A stretch of 64,000 nt of DNA from positions 12,841,501 to 12,905,500 of the forward strand of contig NC_091971.1 of the NCBI RefSeq assembly GCF_036711975.1. The letters are read 5' to 3'. This DNA is from Onthophagus taurus (taxonomy: Eukaryota > Arthropoda > Insecta > Coleoptera > Scarabaeidae). Of the stretch, positions 22,225 to 35,364 are shown one piece after another. The notes beneath the pieces are model-generated. The model was given only the letters and a program-made list of their open reading frames with translations, was not told where the DNA came from and searched no databases. The translations under genes were made by a program, and so were the position numbers. Every line of letters begins with the position of its first letter. The stretch's first letter is position 1.

Positions 22225-23253
22225 TTAAGAGGATGAAAATTGCAACATTGAAAATTTTATCAAAACTTCAAATATTATTTTCTCAAAAACTAAAAGTTAT
22301 TTTTCAAAACGTGTTGGTTCATTGGAAAGAGGACACTCTTATTAATACTTTGGAAAATTTTCATACTCATATTCCAAGAAATGGATTTTATACGAATTTT
22401 TAAAACGTAATCAGCGAAAATAGCAAAATTCGAAAAAATTGTCGATCATTTCAAAAATTTATTTCTCAAGAACTAAAAGTGATTTTTCAAAACAGCTTTT
22501 TGCATTAAAAAGAGGATACTTTAATTAATAATTGGTGATATTTCCACAAGGATCCTTCAAGAAATTAATTTTATAGCGAATTTTGAAAATTATCGATGAA
22601 AATTGTAACATCGAAAATTTATAAAACCTTCAAATATTGTTTTCTCAAAAACTAAAAATTATTTTTCAAAACGGGTTGTTTCATTGGAAAGAGGACACTT
22701 TTATTAACACTTTGGGAAATTTTCATATTCATATTCTAAGAAATGGATTTTCTACGAATTTTTAAAACTTAGTTGGCGAAAATTGCAAAATTCGAAAAAA
22801 TTGTCGATTATTTCAAAAATTTATTTCTCAAGAACTAAAAGTGATTTTTCAAAACGGCTTTTTGCATTAAAAAGAGGATACTTTAATTAATAATTGGTGA
22901 TATTTCCACAAGGATCCTTCAAGAAATTAATTTTATAGCGAATTTTGAAAATTATCGATGAAAATTGCAACATCGAAAATTTTATCAAAACTTCAAATAT
23001 TATTTTCTCAAAAACTAAAAAATATTTTTCAAAACGCGTTGTTTCATTGGAAAGAGGACACTTTTATTAACACGTTGGAAAATTTTCATCCTCATATTCC
23101 AAGAAATGGATTTTATACGCATTTTTAAAACTTAATCGGCGAAGATTGCAAAATTCGAAAAAATTGTCGATCATTTCAAAAATTTATTTCTTAAAAACTA
23201 AAAGCGATTTTTTAAAACGGCTATTTGCATCAAAAAGAGGATACTTTAATTAA
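22225..23253 (+). repeat. Satellite A array, plus orientation
   Basis: Almost three units of about 361 bp (the marker TCGATGAAAATTG(C/T)AACATCG recurs near 22596 and 22957). Each unit contains two diverged halves of about 180 bp, the second marked by GCGAAAATTGCAAAATTCG. The array stops at TTAA and resumes after 26159. Confidence 0.9.
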
Positions 23254-26155
23254 GAGCCCACTTTACCAGGTCGGTCAGTTTCTGAGGGGCGCAGACGACG
23301 GACGTTCGGAAGCAACGAGGCGGAGTTTGTTTTCTACTAGGCCCGACCCTTTATAGATAAAAAAAACATCGTGTTTATTTTATTACGATTCTTTTTCTCG
23401 TCGATGTTGTTAATGAAGAAATTAAACGACTTCTAAATATTATTGTTTATTAACAATTTTTCTTAATTACGAATCACAATCAATCTTTTTATTGACTTTC
23501 CAATTTATTTATTATTTTGATTTTTTATTAATAATCGTAGTCGTAGCCCACTTTTTTACTACGTTCGTTTTTTTTAAATATTTTGGTTCACAACAATTTA
23601 CATTACGCAAATATCAGTTTTTAATGCTTTTTTCGATATGAATAGAATATTAATTTTTTAATAGAGAAATTAGCGAAAGACGTTGAGAACATCTAAGATT
23701 GTGAGTTTATAATTCAATTCAATGTAAGGCAAACATCAATTTCAAATGCAATAAATAATTTTGCGAGTCATAAAACATTTATATCATTTTAAAACGAAAA
23801 TAACATTGATAACTTCATTTTATATTAAAATAGATATATTTGCAATACAGGGAATGTGAAAAGTTCGGTACAACATTTATAAATTATATCTTTGTTGTAT
23901 TATTATGCGTTCGTTTGATATACAGGTGTCTCAGAATAATCGTGTAAGTAATTTTATTTGAAAACACAGGTAGTTACAAAAATTAAAGAAAAAATTTAAT
24001 AGCTGAATAAATGTGGTTTCTTGGCTGTGCAAAGCATATCCATTTTATGAATATTATTACTTTTCATTCTAACTTTTTGAATATTTCCGTTTAAAAAAAT
24101 GGACTGCAGTAAATGAAATAATATGTAATACCTAATTAATAATAATATTAAATAATGATTCAAGTATACAAAATATGGCTAATAGTGTAATAAATAAAAC
24201 AGCCCTGAATAGAAAAATCTTTAGGAAATTTTAATTTGCCATCGTTGAATAGATGTAAGCTCTTGAAATTCGCTGGACACTTCACCTCGACGATGGCATT
24301 TTCGTTTTTTATTGTTTCATTTGGACTTGCAACTAAGAATCCATATATCTTACGAATGAATAGAGCTCATTTACTTTCAAATTTTTTTACTGCAAGCCAT
24401 TCATAGTCTTGGCCATGTTTAGTGTTATTGTTTCTAGCAAATTTCGAGTATAAGATTGATTTAACTTTATTTAAGCAAGACGTGTCATTGCTCATCTTAC
24501 ATACATCACCAAATCTCGATGCAGTTAGGCACAGATACCTTTCTTGGATCCATTTCTGATTGATACTTTGTAATTTGTATTTTATTTCTGTTAATGCATC
24601 CATCTTGCAAGTTTCCAATAAATTCTTCTTTCTTTTATATTCTTCATATGAAATATCACTCATAACTTGAGTCATAAGTTATAACCGAATTGCTATCATT
24701 ATCAATAGCAACATAACCCTGATCGGCTTTCGCTACCTACCTGAATTACCCTGTATACACAAGTATTTTATTTTATTGTATACAATTATTTTATAGCAGT
24801 ACCACTCCGGATGATGCATCGTAATTGACGTTGTTCGAGCGTTTAGCGTTTACATCAGGCATCTGCAATTAAGGTTATCATAGGAATTCAGTCATTATTT
24901 ATTTCTCCTGAAGCTGTAACTAAATTAAATTCTTCTTCACCTGTGTTCTTCATAGACTGCCATGCTTAATCCATGATTTTGTCACTTATGGTTTTTTGAT
25001 ATTTTTGGAGTGTTTTTGTTAACATAAATGGTATATCCACACATAACAATAATTCTTCAGTCTGTGTATAGCCGGTACCGACAGATAACAGAAACAATAG
25101 CAGAGTTTATCTCATAGACTCTTTGCTTTCTTCAGTGTAAAGCTTCTTTTTTATCCCGCACATAAAACATAAAAGAAATGAGCTGCTAAGCCCTTCTTTT
25201 GACTCATTAATAAATTTAATGCGAGTTTTGTTGCAGTTGAATGGATTATTCTCCACCATCAGTATTTGGTTTTGCATCATTTGTATTATTTATCTTATGG
25301 TATTGCTTCAAATAATGTATCGTTTTAATTTTTACTGTGATGGTTTATTCTTTTTAAATAAGTACTTTTTATGTGTGCCACAGTTTATACAATAAAATTT
25401 AACTTACCTTTCGGAATGAATACATTTTTCAATTGAATCTCGGACTATAAAATTTGAAATTTTACATTTTATAAAAATTTATATCGTAAATTATTACCGT
25501 CTATTACTCCTTTTTCGAAAAATCTTCAAATGCTAAGGGGTAGTTTTTTAGATGAACATACTTACCCATCGTTTATAAAAACTTTACAGAAACTAAATTA
25601 AACTAACACTAGTACACAATAAAATAACAATTATTGACTATAAACTCAAAAATTTATTTAAATTACACAATCATTAGTAGAAAATCACGGAAAATAAAGT
25701 TCAAAACGTACTTTTGGAAACGATTATTTTCTCTACCACATGAAAAAAGTAATGTGATGAAGAGAGTCGTCGATGTCAGCGCCGCTCAGTCGGCAGGAGG
25801 CGGGACTAACGCGGTGGTAATACTTCGTGGGAATCTTGACGGAAAATATTCATTTTTACGCTACCTTTTTGCAATTTTAGCAAATTGCAAACTATTCCCT
25901 TATAACTAAAAATACTGAAAAAATGTATTTGAAAAATATTACTATTTTCAAGTATACTATCATGCAAGCTAAAAAAGAACGACCAAATTCTATAATATTG
26001 AGGAAAAACCCCCCTTTTTTTGGAAAACTTTAAAAATTTTCACCATGCGTTATGTAGAATTGCTAGAAGAAGCTATGTACAAAATTTCATCCAAATATTT
26101 TCATAAATAATGTATGTTTTTTGTAATTTGCCGAGCTGTATGGTAAAGTAGCCTC
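23254..26155. mobile_element. 2.9-kb DNA transposon with TTAA duplication
   Basis: It is bounded by TTAA at 23250-23253 and 26156-26159. Terminal inverted repeats read GAGCCCACTTTACCA on the left and GAGGCTACTTTACCA on the complement of the right. Removing it restores an uninterrupted satellite A unit, which proves insertion. TTAA duplication is used by piggyBac and Kolobok elements. No transposase was recognised inside; the only coding match is a degenerate YqaJ-like frame. Confidence 0.85.
24180..24675 (-). pseudogene. YqaJ-type (lambda exonuclease-like) nuclease remnant
   Basis: The minus frame 24675-24367 contains CLTASRFGDVCK, then VKSILYSKFARNNNTKHGQ, the N-terminal signature of YqaJ-domain proteins common in insect genomes. 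After a frameshift near 24366 the next frame reads IYGFLVASPNETI and NAIVEVKCPANF, the nuclease core (canonical ASPDG...IVEIKCP). The usual Asp of the SPD motif is Asn here, so catalysis would probably be lost even without the frameshift. It lies inside the TTAA element as cargo or a former accessory gene. Confidence 0.7.
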
Positions 26156-26159
26156 TTAA

Positions 26160-26550
26160 TAATTGGTGGTATTTCCAAAAGGATCCTTCAAGAAATTAAT
26201 TTTATAGCGAATTTTGAAAATTATCGATGAAAATTGCAACATCGAAAATTTTATCAAAACTTCAAATATTGATTTTCAAAAACTAAAAGTTATTTTTCAA
26301 CGGGTTGGTTTATTGGAAAGAGGATAGTTTTATTAACATTTTGGGAAATTTTCATACTCATATTCCAAGAAATTGATTTTATACGAATTTTTAAATCTTA
26401 ATCGGCGAAAATTACAAAATTCGAAAAAATTGTTGCATTGCATTAAAAAGAGGATACTTTAATTAATATTTGGTGATATATCCACAAGGATCCTTCAAGA
26501 GATTAATTTTATAGCTAATTTTGAGGAAAATTGCAACATCGAAAATTTTA
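26160..26550 (+). repeat. Satellite A, continuation after the TTAA element
   Basis: It continues the unit broken at 23253, followed by about one more partial unit with internal deletions. Confidence 0.85.
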
Positions 26551-27300
26551 GAGGGTGTTATATTCACACAGCAATTCTTATCATCTGCGAAATCTAAGGG
26601 ATTCTTCTAGTGAGATATGTGGACAAGACACATATCTCTTCATCGCAGCTACTTTTTCCACAGTTCCCATTTATGTAAATAGATTTGAATTAATTTCAAA
26701 ATTCAATAAATTTGATGTTATAACAAAGCCAGAAGATAAGACAACTGGAACAGTTACATTAATAGAAGCACTCGAAAAATATTTGGTTAAAATTGTATAA
26801 AGGCTTTTGCATGTTCTTAACTTTAAATGATTAGTAAACAATTTATTAGTAACTTGCATAGATAAATATCGGTTTTGACCATACATCAAATACAAGGCAA
26901 CAAGATATGGTATCCACATTTGGGCAACAATCAATGTTAGGACAAATCATTTATACAATTAGCAAGTGTATATAAAGACAGCCTATATTTTGTAGACAAG
27001 TGTTTATGTATATGATAGATATCATTGGTCACATAGATTGTGCATAAATTTAAGCGTCAACGTTATTTGAAGGTTACTAAGAATGGTGAGATATGTTTTT
27101 CTTACAAACCTAGGAGATATCGACGTTGCTAAGCCAAAATGGAATAAACGACATATACTTCTTTTTTCAGAAAATAAAAAGTAACTTGAAATAGGCATTT
27201 GCTTAAACTTTAAACCAATATTGTGATTACAGATGTAGAATTAAAAATCCTGTTCAACGGTGTAGCTAAGTAAAAAGTGTCCATTTTGGCGTTTATTCCG
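26551..27300. other. Intergenic, no gene recognised
   Basis: The plus frame 26555-26800 (81 codons) is unlike the flanking satellite and looks protein-like, but no family is recognised and it overlaps an equally long minus frame. Confidence 0.35.
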
Positions 27301-27329
27301 ATTTGGCTGGAATTATCTGCACCATTCAC

Positions 27330-27700
27330 CAACACGACAATACACATTCTCTTCTTCTTCTTCTCCTGATCCTTATGCCTGATAGCGTCGGATAAATCTT
27401 TTCCTATTCCTACATCTATACCGATTCCTGCCTAATTCCTTTATATCTGCTAGAATCTCTTCTTTCCAACGATTCTTTCCTCCCACTTCTTCCTAGGTCT
27501 TCCCCTCTTAGTTGCTTTTTCTCTATTTTGCTGATTATCTCCTCTTGATATACTCCCAGTCTTATTTCCTCATTCTTATCCTATCGCATTTCGTCTTCCC
27601 CACAATTTTTCGTAAAAATTTCATTTCCATTGCTGTGATCTCTCCTTCTTCTTTATCTTGGAGTGTCCATAATTCACTGGTATATGTTAATATTGGGACT
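27330..27700 (-). pseudogene. Non-LTR reverse transcriptase C-terminal fragment
   Basis: The minus strand reads ILTYTSELWTLQDKEEGEI, then EMKFLRKIVGKTKCDRIR, matching the post-polymerase region of endonuclease-reverse transcriptases. Downstream stops follow. It is the same region as preserved at 16114-16504, but from a different family member. Confidence 0.75.
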
Positions 27701-29278
27701 GTCGCCGAATGTACACTTTCAATTTTATCTTTTTATCGACAACACACATCTAAATCACTAAACAGTGCTGTTACAGTCAACATTACCGACTACATGACGC
27801 CCTTCAACGATTTCATTCATTATGTCGGATGAGGCACTTAAATTGAACCAACCTTATAATTCGTAAACCGTCAGTTTTACCGAAAAAGGTTTCAGATAAA
27901 ACTTGTATCATATAAAGCAGGAAAAACGAATTTGTTTGCTCAGAAACGACAATCAAATAGCAATTAAATCATTACACAAAAAACAACTCCCATGGGCTTG
28001 TCCGCTGATGATAATATATATAAAACATAATAATATGACTGATTATCTCAATCAAGTGGATGAACTTAATTCATTCATAGACATTTAGCTTTTCATTCTA
28101 TATTTTATACATTCATATTGATGTATGAGTTGTAATTAATAGTATATAAGAGAATCGATGTTTTTTTATGACTATATCGCTATTTTGAAAGAGAGATTTT
28201 GAGTTTTCTACAGTTACTATTAACACTATAAGAGATGTAATGTATAACCTTCTATATTTCAGGCACTTCTCTATGTTAAACATATTATTAAGTCTTGCTT
28301 GTTGAAGTGTAGTACTCCAAATTGTTGGAAGTGCGGTATACTAAGGTCTACACCTGAAAAATCAAATTTCTTAACATTTTGCAATATTTTCAAGTAACAG
28401 TGGCACAAAGATTTTTTTGTGAATGTAATCTAAATTTAACCGCTGTTTCTACAAAGTTTATAAGAAACTTATTGCACAAATAGGATACATATTGGATACG
28501 GGGAGAAGGATCCGTCCAATCGGAAAAGATGATGCTGGTGTGTGTTCTAGACAGGACGTCGCGACTTTATTTCTTTATATAAGTAAAATAAAGGCGCGAC
28601 GTTTTGTTTGGAATGGATTTTCTTTTTTATTGGACGAAACCTTCCTCTCTCTGCTTAGCTTATTACTGTTTTTTTTTAAATTTATAATTCATTAAATTGC
28701 TCTAAAAAATTTAAAGAGACAGAGGTTTGTCCCTTAGATATTTTTATTTTGTGGCATTTCGAAATAAAAATTATGAATATTATATTATAATTTGGTTTAG
28801 AATATATCGTAATCAAATTGTTTTTAAATCATTTCCAAAAACATTAAAATTCCAATCTAATTAACTAAACTGTAGACTTCATTATCAAGTTAACGTCTTC
28901 GCATAGTACGCTTAATCACTTCCGCGGGCGCCTTATGAATGGTTCTTACGTCTAGTAGTAGTAAAATAGTTTTCAACCGACAGTGTCCCCTATGAGAAAG
29001 CGTCGTAGGGCCGAAAGCGTTAATTCGGTTGGCTCTTTTTTTTTTTTAAGGGAACTTTCGATCGGGCCTCCACTTTTTTCTTCGCCTCTCTAGTAGTTCA
29101 AATAGAAGCATTAGACCGTACGGACGGCTCCTAACGGAACAACAACTTTACAAACGCGGGAAATTATGAAATGAAATTCCAAAATAATTAATTTATAGTT
29201 TTTTTTTATTAATTTTTGAAATAGTTTAAATTTGGTTTATTAAATTTTCGTTTTTTAAGTGGTTTTTGTTTTAATTCG
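27701..29278. other. Region upstream of lin-28 proximal first exon
   Basis: No gene was recognised. Positions 28900-29160 are richer in G and C and probably contain the proximal lin-28 promoter and leader. A hairpin-forming repeat lies at 28530-28620. Confidence 0.4.
28530..28620. repeat. Hairpin element, GACGTCGCG family
   Basis: GCTGGTGTGTGTTCTA leads into an inverted pair AGGACGTCGCGACTTTATTT / AAATAAAGGCGCGACGT. The same layout occurs at 44880-45100. Confidence 0.7.
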
Positions 29279-32200
29279 ATGGAGAAGGAAAAACTCGAAA
29301 ACGGAAAAGGTGAGTGACTCGTTTGGTGTTTTATTTCTCTTCGTTTCTTCTTTACGCACAAAGGCGACATTCGATATGTTTGAGATATAATGTTAAGTAG
29401 GACAAAACAAAGTCTGGGTTTTTTTTTGAAATGCTTATAATCTAATTTTTTTTAATCCAAGTATTTTTTAAAATAGAATTAATTAAAATCATCATTTAAA
29501 CTTGATTAATTTAATAACTCAATAATTTTTGTCGGTTTTCTTTGTTGAATTTCTTTTCGTACAGTCTCGAATGAGAAATTCGGTTATATTGCAATTGCAC
29601 CGGGACAAGAGAACGCAAACAAAAGGGATACGAGTCCTAGGCAAAACTAGACACCGACCTAATAGAAGAAAGGCCTGTTCCTTAGTTTGAACCGCTCACA
29701 AAGGGCCCGTTTGAGGATATAAAAACCTCTACTACGAACGGGCTCGAACGAAGGGTTGGAATTTTTTTTCTTAAGGGTAACTTATACCTGGCTCTTTTGG
29801 TCGTTCAACCAACAAATTTTTAAAAATCGTTATCTCAAAAATATTTATTTAATGATTACCGTGTTTTCTTTAAGGTTCTGATACTGGAAATGTAAGTCAA
29901 GGTGGAAGATCAACACCCGGTTTAAGAAAAGGGAAATGCAAATGGTTTAATGTAGCAAAAGGTTGGGGTTTTATCACCCCAGATGACGGCGGTCAAGATG
30001 TTTTCGTACATCAGGTAATTGAAACCAACCGAACCCTAAGTTATAGCTCCCCAAAAAAAAACTGCCAATCAAACCTCGTTTATTATTTTAATTCTATTCA
30101 TAGTATAAAGGGTTTCACTTACACCTTCAAAACCTTTACTTCCTCTTGTTTAAATTTACATACATTAAAAAGCCCTAACGCCGCTTCTTCAATAACGTCA
30201 AATGAATATTACAATAGATTTAATTAAGAATAGCTTAAATTTATTAGAATAGTATTTTGATTTAAACTAGTTTTTTTTTTATATTCAAACTAAAATAAAC
30301 ATCGCGTTTTCTTAGAGCGTTATACAAATGTCTGGATTTCGTTCGTTGGGTGACCAAGAAGAAGTGGAATTTGAGTCAATAGTAACTGAGAAGGGTCTTG
30401 AAGCGGTAAGGGTGTGTGGGCCTGAAAATTCAGATTGCAGGGGGTCCAATAGGAGACCCGTTTCCAAGAAACGATTCAAAAAGATACGGTAAGTTTTTAG
30501 AAATTATACAGGTTGTTTCAAAAGTAATAATACAGCAAAATATCGATATAACGGATTAATACGGGGAAAGGAGTGTAAGTTATAGCCAAAAGTGTGTTTG
30601 AATAAATTATTTTAATGCACATCTCGGGAACAGGTGCGCAACTCGAAGGCCCGATCGTGACGTCACGCATGAGTAGGCAACTACTATTTCACATTTTTAA
30701 TTAACAAGTCCTTAATTTATTCTATTCGTGTTTTGTTATGTTGTTAATTTGAGACAATCTAGTGCTGAATAATAATTAAAATTAGAACTACCGTCCTTGA
30801 TTTATATATTGATTAAATACAGTCAGTTATATCGAAATTTACTGTAATTATAATATTTCTGTTAAAATTTGAAATTTCTAAATGATTTATAGATTGCTTT
30901 AAAACAGCAGTTAAACGAGACTATTTTCCCGCTAAAACAGCTTATCGCTGTTCTAATCTCCGACCATCTAAAGCCTTCCTCAGGGCTTGCTTCCCCATTC
31001 AAAAGGAATGAGTGTCTACTTTAAGATCCTCTTTGCCATCAATTTTATTCAACGGAAACACCTTTCAATACACTGAGTCTTTCAAGCGCAACGTCTATTA
31101 TTTATAATGTAAACCCCTTCTTTTATTTTTTAATCATTTCCATCCCAGAAATCGTGAATAGTTCTTCTTTTGAGTTATTTCCTGGCACGGACTCGTTTTG
31201 TATCAAAAGACGAATAATATTGACGAATTTTAGTACTTTTTTTTTATAATTTGTGTGGCAGAATCAATACTCTTTAAATTACAAAGTTTTTATTTTATAG
31301 AAGCATCTTAAAACATATCATGACTAGTTGAAAACTTCTTGAGATAGTAATCAACCTCTCCCCAACTTGCCATGATCCAACGTTTTATATACGATCTTAA
31401 TGACTTTGTCTATCTTGATCATTCCATCTGCGCTGCTAGGTTTCTAGTGTCCTAATCTATAGTATATTCTTAATTTTTTAACATTTGCTCATAATTTAAT
31501 TATCATTGTGAATCACTTGTTTTCAAAACGTTCATATTTTAGGGCTTCTCATTTAAAGCTTTTGCAGCCGTTATATTTAATCTTATATCCTTCTTCTGAG
31601 TGAAGATGCAACTTAATAGTAAAGAATAGAATTTTCACCAATAGGACAAGATCTTTTGAGGATGCGTTGCGATCCATTGCAACTTCTAGCTTTGTTCTTA
31701 ATAACTTATTAGTAGTATTGTTCTCCTCCAATGCATTTATAATTGTTCTTCTATTCTAAGGTACCGGCTTAAAAACATTTTAAAGAAGAATCAAGGTGAA
31801 CACTTGGCACTTCTCCAATGCTTTTTACTATATAATGTCAATTGACATAGTTTTTATGTTATTGATCTCTTTTCTTGGTACTTATGATTAAATTGCTAAG
31901 GATGCTAGGTTGTCCATTTCTTTGGGATGTTCCATCAAGACTGGTGTTTATCTAACTGATAAGAAAGACTGTACTAAATAAACAGCCGTTGTATACAGTG
32001 TGGTTCTTATAATGAGGATAAATTTTTTTAAAACTGAATATGACAGCGATTTTGTAACACATTGGGTTCAGTCCTTCAGCAACGTTTCTCATTCGCAGCT
32101 CTTTCTCACTTAAAGTACGTAGAGAATTTCATTAATCTCCCTTAACCACTACAAACAACCTCAATAAAATTATTTTCGAAATGAATTTTATAGCGAATTT

Positions 32201-35200
32201 TGAAAATTATCGATGAAAATTGCAATATCGAAAATTTTATCAAAACTTCAAATAGTGTTTTCTCAAAAACTAAAAGTAATTTTTCAAAACGGGTTGGTTC
32301 GTTGAAAAGAGGACACTTTTATTAACACTTTGGGAAATTTTTATACTCATATTCCAAGAAATGGATTTTATACGAATTTTTAAAACTTAATCGGCGAAAA
32401 TTGCAAAATTCGAAAAAATTGTTGATTATTTCAAAAATTCATTTCTCAAGAACTAAAAGTGATTTTTCAAAACGGCTTTTTGCATTAAAAAGAGGATACT
32501 TTAATTAATAGCTTCTGATATTTTCACAAGGATCCTTCAAGAAATTAATTTTATAGCGAATTTTGAAAATTATCGATGAAAATTGCAACATCGAAAATTT
32601 TATCAAAACTTCAAATATTGTTTTCTCAAAAACTAAAAGTAATTTTTCAAAACGGGTTGGTTCGTTGAAAAGAGGACACTTTTATTAACACTTTAGGAAA
32701 TTTTCATACTCATATTCCAAGAACTGGATTTTATACGAATTTTTAAAACTTAATCGACGAAAATTACTAAATTCGAAAAAATTGTCGATTATTTCAAAAA
32801 TTTATTTCTCAACAACTAAAAGTGATTTTTCAAAACGGCTTTTTGCATTAAAAAGAGGATACTTTAATTAATATTTAGTGATATTTCCACAAGGATCCTT
32901 CAAGAAATGAATTTTATAGCGAATCTTGAATGTTATCGATGAAAATTGCAACATCGAAAATTTTATTAAAACTTCAAATATTGTTTTCTCAAAAACTAAA
33001 AGTTATTCTTCAAAACGGGTTGGTCCATTAGAAAGAGGACACTCTTATTAACACTTTGGGAAATTTTCATACTCATATTCCAAGAACTGGATTTTATACG
33101 AATTTTTAAAACTTAATCGGCGAAAATTGCAAAATTCGAAAAAATTGTCGATCATTTCAAACATTTATTTCTCAAAAACAAAAAGTGATTTTTGAAAACG
33201 GCTTGTTGCATTAAAAAGAGGATACTTTAATTAATAATTGGTGATATGTCCACAAGGATCCTTCAAGAAATTAATTTTATAGCGAATTTTGAAAATTATC
33301 GATGAAAATTGCAACAACGAAAATTTAATCAAAACTTCAAATATAGTTTTCTCAAAAACTAAAAGTTATTTTTTAAAACGGGTTGGTTCATTGGAAAAAG
33401 GACACTTTTATTAACACTTTGGGAAATTTTCATACTCATATTCCAAGAAATGGATTTTATACGAATTTTTAAAACTTAATCGGCGAAAATTGCAAAATTC
33501 GAAAAAATTGTCGATCATTTCAAAAATTTATTTCTCCAGAACTAAAAGTGATTTTTCAAAACGGCTTGTTGCATTAAAAAGAGGATACTTTAATTAATAA
33601 TCGAAAGTGATAACAGCAACAATTCTGTTAGTAATGAATGTGATGATCAATTAGAAGTGAAAGGAAGAAAACTAGACGAAACTGCAACAAGAGATTTTAT
33701 ATATCATATTGGGGTTGTTACAATGAGGTTGTTAATGATAAATAAAGTTGTATTCAATGAAAAATGTCCTATTGGGGTTGAACTTGAATTTTCAATTTTT
33801 TTTCAATTGATTTGTTCTTCATCTCAATATTTATGCCGTTATATTCAAAATTGTTTTGACTTTTTACATTTCTTGTGATAACGGTTTTATGATAACAATT
33901 TGTAAGAAAAGTGTTAGAAAAGTGGTTAGAGCCTGTAATTTTATGGTTGAGTTTGGTACAAGGTTGTACACCTCAACATTGTAATCAATCTTGTGTTAAT
34001 AAGATATTTGGACACACTTGGAATTCATTGGAGACATTTAGACACACTTGGCATCAGTTAGGGATATTTAGACACACGGTTATGCAGTTGGGAACATTTA
34101 GACATACTTGGACTGTATACTAAAAGGTTCAGCGGAAGCAGGATCATTTATTAGTTTTCTTATTATTTATTTCTTATTTTATTATCAAGAATGCGAGCTT
34201 ACATTTTTGGGTACTTATGTTAGTTTGATTATTTTTACCCTAAGTAGGCAAATGTTATACGTTGTGTTTAAGGGTTTTCACCAATTTCTTTATCAACCCT
34301 AACTTTGTATGTGAAGGTGGAAAAATAATTTTATTTCGTTCAACTAAAAACTGACTCCATATTCACTACATTTTATTTTTTCCATCACCAATGTTGTGTT
34401 GTCATACTTTACCTTCATTTTAATCGAATGCAAGAGCTGTACCAAATTTTGATCCCAATGTTCAAAACGACAAATGTTTAAATTAGACTGAGAACAGTCA
34501 ATAAGCTGGCGCTAATCATATAAATAGCACTTGAGAAGCTCAATTTCTATTCAATGTTCTTTAATATCATGGCAAAATACAAGATTGTTATTACGAAGAG
34601 TCCTTTTCGCTTTTGCTATTTAAGCTGTATCTTCTCATCCAAGTTAGATGCAAATAAATCAGGAAGATTTTTTTGTAAAACCAACATCTGTTATTAGATC
34701 ATTTAGATTGCAACTCTTCAACTGGAGATTGCCTGGTGATTATGTTTGCATTCAGAAATCTCTAGAAGTGGTTGAATGAGGTTTAGAGCCTACAAAGGTT
34801 CTAAATCAGGATATAACTAACAGCAGTCGTTGTGGTTACTAGATTTAATTCAAAATATCAAATGTACAGACATGATTATGTCTGCCATAAGTATGAACAT
34901 TCTTTATTTTAACCACATTCTCTAAAAACAATTTGCAATGCTGTAATAATATAATATATAAATAATATAACCAAAAATTTGCAATACCAAAATATGTGTT
35001 GAGTGTTTTGATAATTCAGTGTCTATTCACTGGTTTTATGTCAACTTGGAGTTATTAATCATTTTTTGACTACAATTTTTAAAGAAATTTCAAAAAACAA
35101 CATATTTATAGCTTTAAAAAAATTTATATATATATTTCTTTAATTTTTAGTTGTTATAATTGTGGCGAATTTGCAAATCACGTGGCAGCAAAGTGTTCGT

Positions 35201-35364
35201 TGGGTCCACAACCAAAAAAGTGCCACAATTGTAAAAGTGTAGACCATCTAATAGCGGATTGTCCAAAGAAATCGGACGAGAAAAAACCAAAAAAGGAAAC
35301 TTCTCAAAATGGTAAAGAGATTTGTGCCGCCATCTCCGAGCAAGAAGAGGAATTTCAGGAATAA
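29279..35364 (+). CDS. lin-28: LIN-28 RNA-binding protein
   Basis: LIN-28 binds let-7 precursor RNAs and mRNAs and controls developmental timing. Exons 29279-29309, 29875-30014, 30316-30488 and 35151-35364 join in phase with GT-AG junctions to 185 aa, close to other insect LIN-28 proteins. The cold-shock domain (about residues 27-98) has RNP1 KGWGFI at 39-44 and RNP2 VFVHQ at 53-57. A basic linker (SKKRFKK) precedes two zinc knuckles: C116-x2-C119-x5-H125-x4-C130, with five rather than four residues before the His, and the standard C139-x2-C142-x4-H147-x4-C152. The tail is acidic. Intron 3 (4.7 kb) contains satellite A. The start at 29279 is supported by the donor and phase; an alternative first exon may exist at 19719. 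Confidence 0.96.
32185..33600 (+). repeat. Satellite A array in lin-28 intron 3
   Basis: About four units of roughly 360 bp in plus orientation, all with the two-half structure. It is followed at 33601-33790 by the same short coding-like tract found after the satellite at 9376-9560, but no hAT-like terminus follows. Confidence 0.9.
33601..33800 (+). pseudogene. Coding-like tail of the hAT-like/satellite composite
   Basis: Plus-strand translation includes [20 protein letters not shown] and then IGVVTMRLL. The homologous tract at 9376-9560 reads NECDDELQAKRRKLNETATR. Both may be relics of a transposase gene from the original autonomous element. The assignment is tentative. Confidence 0.4.
34010..34115 (+). 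repeat. Four-copy 30-bp tandem repeat
   Basis: The unit is close to TTTAGACACACTTGGNNTCA plus GTTGGGANA. Because the period is a multiple of three, the plus frame 33911-34123 translates as repeated TFRHTWxQLG. It lies in lin-28 intron 3 and is unlikely to be a gene. Confidence 0.8.

Larger units (their letters stand above)
21491..26550 (+). mobile_element. hAT-like/satellite composite, left terminus only
   Basis: It begins with the same AGTGATGGAACGGATAGTGATT terminus as 8884, followed by CCGGATATCC-type repeats and a unique tract (21590-21720) that recurs inverted at 52230-52390. Then come satellite B, satellite A, an inserted TTAA-flanked element (23254-26155) and more satellite A to about 26550. 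No right terminus is found, so the right end is lost or diverged. Confidence 0.55.

Noticed and set aside
22045-22236. Frame with a near-identical counterpart at 47546-47740, considered a duplicated gene
   Set aside because: Both are translations of satellite B in opposite orientations, so the similarity reflects the repeat.
21720-23253. Regular repeats considered as a CRISPR array
   Set aside because: Units of about 360 bp without unique spacers, in a eukaryotic genome; this is satellite DNA.
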